Assembly: GCF_027213965.1 (NCBI RefSeq)
Contig: NZ_JAPWGX010000001.1
Span: forward strand, 62,001-126,000
DNA length: 64,000 nt
Direction: 5' to 3'
DNA from: Maritalea porphyrae
GTDB lineage: Bacteria; Pseudomonadota; Alphaproteobacteria; Rhizobiales; Devosiaceae
Below the pieces are notes generated by a model, which had not been told where the DNA came from, did not search any database, and was given only the letters and a program-made list of their open reading frames with translations. This document shows, piece after piece, positions 1-8,474 of the stretch; the stretch's first letter is position 1, and each line of letters opens with the position of its first letter. The position numbers and the translations under genes are program-made.

Positions 1-309
1 CGCCCTGCCAAACACCCAGGCAAATTCCGCATTGGCCACCTGCACCAACAGATGTAGTCCAAACAATACAACTGCTATGGCTGCGCCCCATCGAGGGATA
101 CCCCAAACAGCGATGAGCAAAAGTGCGGATACCAGCGCAACGTCGATCGCAATGCCTTTAAGGTCAGCAACACCAAATCCGATGGTCGTAATCGGATCAA
201 ATAGAGACAAACGCAGCGCAAGCGGCAGCACAAATAGTGCAAAAATGCTCGTAATTACGAAAATAATGTAGCGCCACATCGGGGCTTTGTCGGTAGTAAA
301 CTCAGTCAT
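1..309 (-). CDS. Partial polytopic membrane protein (N-terminal 103 residues)
   Basis: The reading frame is open from an ATG at 309 to the left edge, so only the N-terminus is present. The visible part is hydrophobic: a short polar head (MTEFTTDKAPMWRY), a membrane segment at about residues 14-32, and two more at about 50-67 and 72-92. Such an N-terminus fits the membrane part of sulfatase/LTA-synthase-like or other polytopic enzymes, but the catalytic part is outside the window and I do not assign a function. There is no clear Shine-Dalgarno sequence. A terminator-like hairpin ends only a few bases upstream of the start, so transcription from the aminotransferase gene probably stops before it. 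Confidence 0.6.
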   Translation of the reverse strand, partial: MTEFTTDKAPMWRYIIFVITSIFALFVLPLALRLSLFDPITTIGFGVADLKGIAIDVALVSALLLIAVWGIPRWGAAIAVVLFGLHLLVQVANAEFAWVFGRA

Positions 310-317
310 TAAAGTTG

Positions 318-345
318 AAAAACACCGCCGCTTGTTTTCGCGGCG
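318..345 (-). terminator. Rho-independent terminator after the aminotransferase gene
   Basis: On the minus strand a 6-bp G+C-only stem (CGCCGC / GCGGCG, plus positions 326-331 and 340-345, loop of 8) is followed by GTG and a run of five T. It lies about 85 bases past the stop of the aminotransferase gene. Confidence 0.6.
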
Positions 346-428
346 ATGCTCCTATTACACAAAACTCTGAGAGTTGGAGCCCTGCTTGCTTTAGTTGAAA
401 CAAAAAGGGCATTTGATCATCTCTCGGA

Positions 429-1640
429 TTATTTACTCATGGGCACAACATTAGACCCTTTTTCATGGTCTGCCATAAACTTCTTGATGCTGCGCGCCGC
501 TTGGCGGATGCGTTGTTCGTTTTCCACCAGCGCGATACGCACGTAGTTGTCGCCATATTCACCGAAACCGAGCCCGGGTGCAACTGCCACGTCGGCTTCC
601 TGAATAAGCATTTTAGCAAATTCAACTGAACCAAGGTGCGCAAATTTGTCCGGGATTGGTGTCCAAGCGAACATGGTGGCTGGTGGTGGGGTAACATCCC
701 ACCCTGCCCGCGCAAAACTGTCAACAAGCACGTCGCGGCGATGCTTATAGATTTTGCGCACTTCGGCAACGCAGTCATCTGGTCCGTTCAGTGCCGCTGC
801 TGCAGCGACCTGAATTGGCGTGAAAGCGCCGTAGTCCAAATAGGATTTCACCCGCTTCAGCGCTTTGATCAAACGCTCGTTGCCAACAGCAAAACCCATG
901 CGCCAGCCCGGCATGGAGAAGGTTTTGGACATGGACGTGAATTCAACTGCAATGTCCATCGCACCTGGCACTTCCAAAATCGAAGGCGGTGGTGTGTCAT
1001 CGAAATAGATTTCCGAATAAGCCAAATCGGACAAGATGAAGATCTCGTGCTTTTTACAATATTCAACCACCCGTTTGTAGAAATCCAAATCCGCTACATA
1101 AGCAGTTGGGTTGGACGGATAGTTCAAAATCAAAGCGATTGGCTTTGGAATTGAATGGCGCACCGAGCGATCCAGCGCTTCGAAGAAATGCTCGTTTGGT
1201 TCTGCCGGCATAGAGCGCACAACGCCGCCTGACATGATGAACCCGAACGAGTGAATAGGATAAGTTGGGTTTGGTACCAGCACAACATCACCGGGCGCGG
1301 TGATGGCGGAGGCCATGTTGGCAAAACCTTCTTTTGAGCCAAGCGTTGCAACAACTTGCGTGTCCGGGTCCAACTTTACGCCAAAACGACGACCATAATA
1401 GGAAGCTTGTGCCTTACGCAGACCGGGAATGCCTTGTGAAGCTGAATAGCGGTGGGTACGTGGGTCCATCACCGTTTCTTGCAGTTTCTCAACAATATGC
1501 TTTGGTGTTGGCAAGTCGGGATTGCCCATACCCAGATCGATAATGTCCGTTCCCGCCGCTCGCGCCGCCGCCTTGATCGGATTGATATGTTCAAACACGT
1601 AAGGGGGTAGTCTGCGGATGCGGTGAAATTCTTCGGTCAT
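429..1640 (-). CDS. PLP-dependent class I/II aminotransferase (LL-diaminopimelate aminotransferase / AlaC type)
   Basis: Cytosolic fold-type I aminotransferase of 403 residues. Visible motifs: LGMGNPDLPTP near residue 36 (substrate-binding start), NYPSNPT near 173, SDLAYSEI near 214, and SMSKTFSMPGWRMG with the Schiff-base lysine at about K239, then ARIALVEN-type ending. Alphaproteobacterial members are often labelled LL-diaminopimelate aminotransferase but resemble AlaC-type alanine/2-oxo acid aminotransferases, so the substrate is uncertain. The frame stays open 76 codons further upstream, but that extension is not family-like; the ATG at 1640 is preceded by GAAAGAGAG and begins MTEEFHRIRRLPPYVF, as homologues do. 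Divergent from the DUF2336 gene. Confidence 0.9.
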   Translation of the reverse strand: MTEEFHRIRRLPPYVFEHINPIKAAARAAGTDIIDLGMGNPDLPTPKHIVEKLQETVMDPRTHRYSASQGIPGLRKAQASYYGRRFGVKLDPDTQVVATLGSKEGFANMASAITAPGDVVLVPNPTYPIHSFGFIMSGGVVRSMPAEPNEHFFEALDRSVRHSIPKPIALILNYPSNPTAYVADLDFYKRVVEYCKKHEIFILSDLAYSEIYFDDTPPPSILEVPGAMDIAVEFTSMSKTFSMPGWRMGFAVGNERLIKALKRVKSYLDYGAFTPIQVAAAAALNGPDDCVAEVRKIYKHRRDVLVDSFARAGWDVTPPPATMFAWTPIPDKFAHLGSVEFAKMLIQEADVAVAPGLGFGEYGDNYVRIALVENEQRIRQAARSIKKFMADHEKGSNVVPMSK

Positions 1641-1912
1641 TGTCTCTCTTTCGACCTCTAATAGGGTTGTGGTGGTGCCCAATGCACCAGCGCAATCAGC
1701 GCTATACCATCTATTATGAATAAATGTGGTTTTTAAAAGAATAATCTGTACCCAGCTTTGCAAAAATCGGGCTTGTTGGCCCCTCGCTTTTTTATCAGGT
1801 TTTCGTTCGCAGCGCTGTTTGGGTAAAATTTTATGAAAATGCGCTGGGTGCGCACGACAAAGTTTCAAACCATTTTTAGGATGATGGGCCGCAACAATCG
1901 GATTGGTGGCAA

Positions 1913-2974
1913 ATGGAACTTCTCAGCAAAGTCAGCTCAGCGCAGGATAATAGCGAACGGCGACAACTTGCGCGTGAAGTTGTAAACTTGTTTTTTCACG
2001 CAGGTCAGGACACAACGCAAAATCAACGTGATGCGTTTGGTGATGTGCTTTGCCGGCTGTTGAGCGACATGGCGCAAAGCATGCGCATTGATTTAGCGAA
2101 TAAAGTGAGCGCGCAAAGCGGCGCCCCGACAAAGCTCGTCAAGGCATTGGCGGTTTCAGAGGCAGAAGTAGCCCAGCCTGTGCTCACCCGTTCACCGCAA
2201 TTAAAAGATGATGATTTGATTGAAGTGGCCAACACGGCAACCACACAACATCGGCTGGCGATCTCTAAACGAGAGCATTTGCCAGAATGCGTTACAGATA
2301 GCCTTATTCAGTTTGAAGAAAATATTGTGATGCAGTCAGTGGCCGCCAACGAGACGGCGCGCATATCGGACAATGGTTTTTCAACCCTTGCGCGCAATAG
2401 CGGCAGCGATGAACAAATCATGCACGCATTGATCAACCGCGAGGACCTGCCCCCGAAAACAGCGCAACATATTTTGAGCAACGTGGATGCGAAAGGCAAA
2501 GCCGTTTTGGAGAAGCTGGTGATTAGCGATAGCACCCTGCTTAAGCGCCTTATCAACAAGTCCAAACGCCTTTCGTCGGAAGGCAATGCTGATGAAAACC
2601 CAGATAGGGTCGAAACTCTGGCGCTCATCCAGCAAATTGAGGGTAATTATCGAACGCTAGAGCAAACTGTCCAACTGCTTGCAAGCCAATCACGGCTTAA
2701 ATCTATTGCAACTGTATTGGCGGTTGTCTCTACCCTGCCCGAAGACAAAGTGAACAGGGGTATTATCAATATCAATGGCGACTTCTTGGCTTTAATCGCC
2801 CGCGCGTTGGAGCTGTCTTTTCGGGCCTATTGCGAAATCGACGCTCTAAGAGCAGCGCAGCTTCGCATTCCCCGTGTTTCAACGGAAAAGCTCCATAAGC
2901 AATATGAACAACTTGATCCCGATCATGCCCGCTCCACCCTGCGCATGGTCAATGTGATCGTAAAAGTCAGCTAA
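1913..2974 (+). CDS. DUF2336 domain-containing protein
   Basis: A 353-residue, mostly helical, soluble protein without signal peptide or membrane segment. It has the look of the DUF2336 family common in Hyphomicrobiales: an N-terminal ELLSKVSSAQDNSERRQLAR helix pair, then HEAT-like repeated helices (for example TRSPQLKDDDLIEVANTA and NREDLPPKTAQHILSN), which recur with a spacing of about 35-40 residues. The family has no established biochemical role; proximity to cell-cycle or signalling genes has been noted for some members. It stands alone here, divergent from the aminotransferase gene with 270 bases between, and is followed by a MarR-like gene 118 bases downstream. Assignment to the family rests on the overall pattern, not on a search. 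Confidence 0.75.
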   Translation: MELLSKVSSAQDNSERRQLAREVVNLFFHAGQDTTQNQRDAFGDVLCRLLSDMAQSMRIDLANKVSAQSGAPTKLVKALAVSEAEVAQPVLTRSPQLKDDDLIEVANTATTQHRLAISKREHLPECVTDSLIQFEENIVMQSVAANETARISDNGFSTLARNSGSDEQIMHALINREDLPPKTAQHILSNVDAKGKAVLEKLVISDSTLLKRLINKSKRLSSEGNADENPDRVETLALIQQIEGNYRTLEQTVQLLASQSRLKSIATVLAVVSTLPEDKVNRGIININGDFLALIARALELSFRAYCEIDALRAAQLRIPRVSTEKLHKQYEQLDPDHARSTLRMVNVIVKVS

Positions 2975-3092
2975 CGCGGCTCACCACCCTTCACTAAATT
3001 GTGGATCACGCATACTTCACGCCCTTTGCGATTGACGCCAAGGGTTTGCGGCCTATTAGTGCGCAAAACGAACATTTTGTTGTGGACCAAAC

Positions 3093-3632
3093 ATGCAGCA
3101 CGCGCAAACACTTGAGACAATTCACCGGCTCACCCATCGGCATTGGATGAAGAGCGCTGGGGCGCTGGGTTTAAGCTACTCTGAATTTGAATATCTAAGT
3201 GCAATCTACGAACAAGCCGTGTTGAGTGAAACAACCGACCACCACGGTCAACACCTGCATGACATTGTTACCGCCATGGGCGTCAATAAAGCTTCGGCCA
3301 GCGCCATGATGGACAAACTTGAAAAACGCAAATTGGTTCGCGTGAAACCCTGTAAGCGCGACGCACGCGCGAAGCACTTTTTGCTGAGCAAAAAGGGTGA
3401 AGAACTGCGGGTTATCGGCAAATCAGCTTATGAGCTGTTAGCCAGCGTACTTGAGGCGGACATACTGGCCATCTTGAGCCCTGCACCTGTTCAAACAGTC
3501 GCAGCGTTAGAGCATATGCCAGATGCGCCAAAAGAAGAAAAGAAACCGCGTGCGAAGAAAAAGGCTGAGCCAAAACCAAAAGAGCCCGCCGAACAAGCCG
3601 ACGCACTCCCGCAGCTAAGCTTGTTTGGCTAG
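3093..3632 (+). CDS. MarR-like winged-helix regulator with basic tail ending in QLSLFG
   Basis: A 179-residue protein. Residues 1-130 form a MarR-type winged helix: the helix-turn-helix is about 55-80 (HDIVTAMGVNKASASAMMDK) and the wing about 82-105 (RKLVRVKPCKRDARAKHFLL). A Lys/Pro/Glu-rich linker (about 145-172, KKPRAKKKAEPKPKEP) follows and the protein ends LPQLSLFG. QLSLF matches the pentapeptide consensus for binding the DNA polymerase beta sliding clamp, which is not expected in a MarR repressor. The ATG at 3093 begins a good family N-terminus. The stop codon overlaps the stop of the convergent gene in the palindrome CTAG. Ligand and target genes are unknown. Confidence 0.75.
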   Translation: MQHAQTLETIHRLTHRHWMKSAGALGLSYSEFEYLSAIYEQAVLSETTDHHGQHLHDIVTAMGVNKASASAMMDKLEKRKLVRVKPCKRDARAKHFLLSKKGEELRVIGKSAYELLASVLEADILAILSPAPVQTVAALEHMPDAPKEEKKPRAKKKAEPKPKEPAEQADALPQLSLFG

Positions 3633-4315
3633 TTGAAACCTAGATTTTGTGGATCATCTCCACCATATGGTCGACCGCCGGAAATGGGGATGTCTTTTTC
3701 CACTTTCTCAAAGGTGATGTTGCGGAATTTAGCGGCGCCTTTTCCCGACAACATAAGCCCAAAGTTGACTATGTCCGCGCCACTGGGGACATCTAAAAAC
3801 AGCTCTAATAGTGTCCAATCGTTTGTGCCCTCAAGGGCGCGATAAGGCGGTACATCCACCATATTGTCGAACGCCAATGTGCTTCTGGGTTTACCATCCA
3901 CACGAATCCACAAGCTAGCCGGACCGCTTTCAATTGTCGCGACTTCGGCTGTCAGCTTCACATGAAAGTCCAAATAGGTTTTGGCATCAACAAATTGCAT
4001 TAGCGAGGCGAAAACGTTGGGTCGGTTTTCTACACACTGGATAATCAACTCATTGGTTGGCTGCGTGTTATCAAGTTGAACGCTATAGCAATCAAGATGC
4101 TCGCGCCCAATGAACGACCATCCATTAGGTATTTCGTTGTTGCGTTGTTCGTTGGGCGTTTTGTCCAACTTCGCACTTAGATGGTTCCAACTTTTTTCGC
4201 CTAAAGTCTCGGCTAGTAGTTCGAGCGATTGGGCGTGCGAGAGTTCAAGGTTTCGGATGGACAGCGCTTTGCGCAGGGCCTTTGCGTAGCCCTTAATCTG
4301 CTTTTCAGTAAACAT
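3629..4315 (-). CDS. Unrecognised protein: helical N-terminal module plus beta-sandwich C-terminal half
   Basis: A 228-residue soluble protein. Residues 1-50 (KGYAKALRKALSIRNLELSHAQSLELLAETLGEKSWNHL) match the short helical module found at the start of several 'glyoxalase superfamily' proteins. The remainder is beta-rich and ends with a pattern (GLMLSGKGAAKFRNITFEKV) seen in galactose-binding-like jelly rolls, where a final strand carries a D/N residue. No metal-binding glyoxalase signature is visible. There is no signal peptide, so a cytosolic place is likely. It converges on the MarR-like gene with a 4-base overlap. Function not known; family hints are from memory of the pattern only. Confidence 0.6.
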   Translation of the reverse strand: MFTEKQIKGYAKALRKALSIRNLELSHAQSLELLAETLGEKSWNHLSAKLDKTPNEQRNNEIPNGWSFIGREHLDCYSVQLDNTQPTNELIIQCVENRPNVFASLMQFVDAKTYLDFHVKLTAEVATIESGPASLWIRVDGKPRSTLAFDNMVDVPPYRALEGTNDWTLLELFLDVPSGADIVNFGLMLSGKGAAKFRNITFEKVEKDIPISGGRPYGGDDPQNLGFN

Positions 4316-4547
4316 GTTCGCCTCATTTGTGACGATCTAAAGCCAGTTTGGGCGTTGCCAGCAGATCGTCGCAATGTTGACGATTTGCATTTTTTGAGTT
4401 CTAGCGCTTTCACCATACCATCAAAGGTGCCCACAGCAGGCAGCGCTTGCCTGAAGAAACAATATCGTTGCCCAGCTGCGGGATCAAGTACACAAAGTGC
4501 TCGCTTTACCGCAGCTTCGCACCAATCTAGTCTCCAATGAAAATACA

Positions 4548-5894
4548 ATGAGTGTTGTTATGAAACGCATCTATGAACCCATGGCGTATGGTGCTCAGCC
4601 CATCGAAAACTGCTATTGGCACGGCTTCATGCCGGACAATGGTCCCCATTACCCGAGTGTTTCAGATGAAATCAATTGCGATTTTGCCATCATTGGTGCC
4701 GGCTATACTGGCCTCAGCGCCGCCCTACGCCTTGCAAAACACAGTGCAGACGTGGTGGTTGTTGATGCTAACGCGCCGGGCTGGGGCGCGTCGGGCAGAA
4801 ACGGCGGATTGGTTTCGGTTGGCGGGTCCAAACTTTCAGACAAACAAATTGTGGCAAGATTCGGCCAAGAAGATGCACGCACCTATTTTGCGACGGAACG
4901 CGCTGCTGTCGACTTTGTTGAGGGGCTGATCGTTGAGCTTTCACTTGACGTTGACCGTCACTCGAAAGGCTACACGTTTGCAGCGCATAGCGAAACGGCC
5001 GTCAGTTCGGTAAAAGATTACGGTGCACAGTATCAGTCTCGTTATGGCCTTGATTGTGAGTTCCTCGACAAAAGCGCTATGGCTGAACATGGCATGGACA
5101 GCCCAGAATTCCATGGCGCGGTAAACTTGCCGATAGGTTTTGCCTTAAACCCAATGAAATTCATATTGGGGCTAGCCAGCGCGGCCTCTTCAGCCGGAGT
5201 TCGGATTTTTGCCAACAGCGCAGTTCAAGACATAGAATTTGATGATGGTTTCTCACTGCACACGGCCAGCGGTATCGTGCGGGCGAAAAAGCTAGTTGTG
5301 GCCACGAATGGCTATTCTAGCGACGATGTGCCGAACGCCTTTGCTTCTCGTTACATGCCGGTGCAATCAAACATAATGGTCACCCGGCCACTGGCTGACG
5401 ACGAATTGACAAGTCAGGGCTGGTGGAGCGAGCAAATGGTGGTGGATACTCGCAATCTTTTACATTACTTCAGGCTACTGCCTGATAAGCGCATGCTATT
5501 TGGCTTGCGCGGCTCTGTTAGGGCCAGCGTGCAGAACATGGAAAAGACCAAGCAGATTGCGCGTGCCGACTTTGACCGTCTATTCCCCAAGTGGCGCAAG
5601 GTTGAAACAGACCACTTCTGGTCGGGCTTGATTTGCATGTCCCGTGATTTGGTGCCGTTTGCAGGCCCGATTGAAGGGATGGATGGCGCATATGCAGCCA
5701 TGGCCTACCATGGGAATGGGGTCAGCATGGCGCCCTATTGCGGTGCTCTGGTGGCTGACATGGCGCTTGGCAACCAAACAATGCCACACGCCCAACTGAT
5801 GCAGAAGAAAATGCGCAAGTTCGAATTGGGCCCCCTACGCCGAAACCTGCTGCCGCCTGCTTTTGCTTGGTACAAATTGCTGGATAGAATTTAG
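4548..5894 (+). CDS. FAD-dependent oxidoreductase, DAO family (gamma-glutamylputrescine oxidase-like)
   Basis: A 448-residue flavoprotein. The N-terminus carries about 40 residues with an aromatic patch (ENCYWHGF) and then the dinucleotide-binding motif GAGYTGLSAALRLA, an acidic strand end (VVVVDANAPGWGASGRNGG) and the GASGRNGG flavin loop typical of PuuB-like amine/amino acid oxidases. The C-terminal FAD loop is YHGNGVSMAPYCGALVADM. The family oxidises amines or amino acids with O2, giving aldehyde or keto acid, ammonia and H2O2; the exact substrate cannot be read off. I start at the ATG at 4548; a second ATG at 4560 and an upstream frame extension to 4497 are possible. It stands alone, converging on argC across a stem-loop. 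Confidence 0.85.
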   Translation: MSVVMKRIYEPMAYGAQPIENCYWHGFMPDNGPHYPSVSDEINCDFAIIGAGYTGLSAALRLAKHSADVVVVDANAPGWGASGRNGGLVSVGGSKLSDKQIVARFGQEDARTYFATERAAVDFVEGLIVELSLDVDRHSKGYTFAAHSETAVSSVKDYGAQYQSRYGLDCEFLDKSAMAEHGMDSPEFHGAVNLPIGFALNPMKFILGLASAASSAGVRIFANSAVQDIEFDDGFSLHTASGIVRAKKLVVATNGYSSDDVPNAFASRYMPVQSNIMVTRPLADDELTSQGWWSEQMVVDTRNLLHYFRLLPDKRMLFGLRGSVRASVQNMEKTKQIARADFDRLFPKWRKVETDHFWSGLICMSRDLVPFAGPIEGMDGAYAAMAYHGNGVSMAPYCGALVADMALGNQTMPHAQLMQKKMRKFELGPLRRNLLPPAFAWYKLLDRI

Positions 5895-5919
5895 GGTTTG
5901 TTGCTCAACAATGGAATCA

Positions 5920-5950
5920 ACTGGCTCGCAATGTGATTCTGCGAGCCAGT
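5920..5950. terminator. Perfect 11-bp stem-loop between convergent genes
   Basis: ACTGGCTCGCA (5920-5930) and its exact complement TGCGAGCCAGT (5940-5950) enclose a 9-base loop between the stops of the FAD oxidoreductase gene and argC. There is no T-run on either strand, so it is a likely mRNA 3' end or processing hairpin, not a classical terminator. Confidence 0.6.
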
Positions 5951-5964
5951 GTAAGTGATTGAAT

Positions 5965-7017
5965 TTATGGGAACATTGGCAGCTGGCTAAGGCCAGTCTT
6001 TTCTTCAATGCCGAAGGCCACATTGAAGTTTTGCAAAGCTTGGCCCGCGCTGCCTTTGACCAAATTGTCGAGCGCAGCGATGACGACGGCGCGGCCCGGA
6101 ATACGGTCTTCGAACACATTGATGACGCAAGAGTTGGAGCCGCGCACCATACCGGTTGAAGGCATTTTGCCTTCATTCAACACGCGAACGAAAGGCTCGC
6201 CTTTGTAAGTTGAGTCTAAAGCCGCTCGTAAATCATTGACTGACTTACCCTTTTCCAGTTCCACATGCGCTGTGATCAATTCACCACGTGACATGGGAAT
6301 CAAGTGCGGAGTGAAATTCACTTTGATCTCTTTGCCCGAAACAGCGCCAATTTCTTGCTCAAGCTCAGCGGTGTGCCGATGTGCGCCGACAGCATAGGGT
6401 GACATGCTTTCGCCCGCTTCTGCCGCGAGTGTGTTTTGCTTTAAGCCCCTGCCCGCGCCCGTGACGCCAGACTTTGCGTCAATGATCAAAGCTTCAACAT
6501 TGATCAACTGCGCTTTGGCCAAAGGCAATAGCGCCAATAGGGTGGCTGTTGGATAGCAGCCTGGGCACGCGATGATCCGTTTTGTGCGAATCGCGTCTCG
6601 ATTGTGCTCTGTCAGGCCGTAAGCGGAGATATCCTGCAGTGCTGGATCGACGTGTTCATTGCCATACCAGCTTTTGTATTGCGCTGGATCGCGTAATCTG
6701 AAATCCGCTGACATGTCGATGATCTTCGGTTTGTCGGTCGATTGTACGATTTGAGACACAATTTGCTGGCTAGTGGCGTGTGGTAGTCCACAAAAAACAA
6801 CATCTAACGCAGACCAATCGATATCGTCAGCACGTTGTAATTGTGGAAGGTCAACACCACCTAAGTGCGGAAACACCTCTTCTACGGGCTTTCCAGCATG
6901 TGTATTGGCGGTAAGAACAGTGAAATTGATATTGGGATGACAAATACCCAATCGCATTAAATCAGCCCCTGTATACCCGGAGGCACCCAGCAGTGCGGCG
7001 TTGAGCTTCTGGCTCAT
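5965..7017 (-). CDS. argC: N-acetyl-gamma-glutamyl-phosphate reductase
   Basis: Third step of arginine synthesis: NADPH reduction of N-acetyl-glutamyl-5-phosphate to the semialdehyde, in the cytosol. The 350-residue protein begins with the nucleotide-binding GASGYTGADLMRL (residues 11-23) and carries the catalytic cysteine in ACPGCYPTATL (about C154), ADFRLRD near 104, and a PHLIPMSRGE segment near 240. The frame is open 60 codons further upstream, but the ATG at 7017 is preceded by AGAGGG and begins at the family's usual point. Neighbouring genes on this strand up to rpsI are unrelated; in many Rhizobiales argC sits close to rpsI, so the genes between may be an insertion (inference). Confidence 0.95.
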   Translation of the reverse strand: MSQKLNAALLGASGYTGADLMRLGICHPNINFTVLTANTHAGKPVEEVFPHLGGVDLPQLQRADDIDWSALDVVFCGLPHATSQQIVSQIVQSTDKPKIIDMSADFRLRDPAQYKSWYGNEHVDPALQDISAYGLTEHNRDAIRTKRIIACPGCYPTATLLALLPLAKAQLINVEALIIDAKSGVTGAGRGLKQNTLAAEAGESMSPYAVGAHRHTAELEQEIGAVSGKEIKVNFTPHLIPMSRGELITAHVELEKGKSVNDLRAALDSTYKGEPFVRVLNEGKMPSTGMVRGSNSCVINVFEDRIPGRAVVIAALDNLVKGSAGQALQNFNVAFGIEEKTGLSQLPMFP

Positions 7018-7162
7018 GATACTTGCCCTCTTTGGTTGATTGTGCGAAAGAAATATGTCCGTTTGCGCTGTTTTATCCGCGCCGCATGGCGTTGTAAATG
7101 GTAGGATGAGTGGACGCGGTACCTTTTTGGGGTTCTGCGGAATATTGGGAAGTGAGGTTTTG

Positions 7163-8455
7163 ATGGCAAAACGCATTGCGATCGCCACGATCGGCACGCA
7201 AGGTGATGTCCAGCCCTATGTGGCTCTGGCAATTGCTCTTCGGGATCGAGGATATTCGGTAGTCTTGGGCGCGCCCAATGACTTTAAAGAGATGATCGAG
7301 GCCAATGGTCTGGAATTTTTCTCGCTTGGCCGAAACATCCAAACCTTTGTAAAACAATCGAATTTGGATGAAGTGGTGAGCAAATCACTGCTGACGAGCG
7401 CGCCAAAATTGATGCGCCAGGGTCAAAAAATCGTTGAGATTGCCGCGCGTCGGTCTTGGGAAATGGCCCAAGGCGCTGATTTGCTGATGGCAAATATGAA
7501 CACCACATTCTGCATCGATATCGGCGAAGCTTTGGACATACCTGTGGTAATGTCGGCCCTCCAGCCCCTCACCGCCACAAGCGAGTTCCCTATTGTTGCC
7601 TATGATGGTCCCGACTTGGGGCCAGCTTTCAATTATATTTCGCATGCGCCGATGAATTGGCAGCAGATGTTTTATGATTGGCCGCGCAACAAGTTGCGTA
7701 AGGCCCTCATGGGGATGGAGCCACGCAAAAAGGGTGGTTTCTTTAAAGACAACAATGGCTTTGATTTGCCCGCGCTCTATGCCTATTCCGCCCACATTAG
7801 CCGCCGACCCGACGACTGGCCGCGCACGGCACATGTGACGGGCTATTGGCAGTTAAAAGATCAAACGAATTGGGAGCCGAGTGAAAGCTTTAAAGAGTTC
7901 TTGGCCAACGGCTCCAAACCGATCTATGTGGGCTTTGGTTCCATGCCGTTTGGCGCTGAGCGCAATACGCAGATCCTAAAGGACGCCGTAGCCAAATGGG
8001 GCGGACGTCTTGTAGTGGGTCGTGGTTGGGGCGGTATAAACCCTGAAGATTTACCAGACAGCATTTATGCGATACGTCGCGCACCGCATGATAAACTCTT
8101 CAAATATGTTGCGGGTGTTGTACATCACGGCGGCGCAGGCACGACCTCTGCGGGTCTACACGCCGGCAAGCCTGCATTGGTTGTGCCTCAGACCATGGAT
8201 CAGCCATTTTGGGGCCGTCGTGTCCATGCCCTTGGGTGCGGGCCGAAACCAATTGCATTGCGCAAATTGACATCTGACGATTTGGCAACTGCTTTGCGCC
8301 AACTGGCAACCAACAATGATTACAAGAAAAACGCTGAACAAATTGCGGCCAAGCTCAATGCAGAAGACGGTTGTCAGCGGGCGTGTGATCTTATTGGCGA
8401 AGTTATAACGAATTTTGAGTCTTCGACCGTACGCCAAGGCAATGCCGCGCAATAG
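7163..8455 (+). CDS. GT1-type glycosyltransferase (UDP-sugar dependent, GT-B fold)
   Basis: A 430-residue GT-B enzyme resembling sterol/macrolide glucosyltransferases. The N-terminal half has the GTQGDVQPYVALAIALRDRG acceptor-side start typical of the GT28/MGT N-domain, and the C-terminal half has the nucleotide-sugar motif HHGGAGTTSAGLHAGKPALV followed by PQTMDQPFWGRRVHALG. Such enzymes transfer a sugar from UDP-sugar to a lipid or small-molecule acceptor; the acceptor cannot be deduced. I prefer the ATG at 7163 (MAKRIAIATIGTQGD, with GTGAGG upstream) to the 41-codon longer frame from 7040. It is divergent from argC and ends 20 bases from the convergent SdpI-like gene. Confidence 0.85.
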   Translation: MAKRIAIATIGTQGDVQPYVALAIALRDRGYSVVLGAPNDFKEMIEANGLEFFSLGRNIQTFVKQSNLDEVVSKSLLTSAPKLMRQGQKIVEIAARRSWEMAQGADLLMANMNTTFCIDIGEALDIPVVMSALQPLTATSEFPIVAYDGPDLGPAFNYISHAPMNWQQMFYDWPRNKLRKALMGMEPRKKGGFFKDNNGFDLPALYAYSAHISRRPDDWPRTAHVTGYWQLKDQTNWEPSESFKEFLANGSKPIYVGFGSMPFGAERNTQILKDAVAKWGGRLVVGRGWGGINPEDLPDSIYAIRRAPHDKLFKYVAGVVHHGGAGTTSAGLHAGKPALVVPQTMDQPFWGRRVHALGCGPKPIALRKLTSDDLATALRQLATNNDYKKNAEQIAAKLNAEDGCQRACDLIGEVITNFESSTVRQGNAAQ

Positions 8456-8474
8456 CGGCAATGCCTAGCTGAGT

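Noticed and set aside
1641-1868. N-terminal extension of the aminotransferase frame by 76 codons
   Set aside because: The extension is unlike the family, and the ATG at 1640 has the ribosome-binding site.
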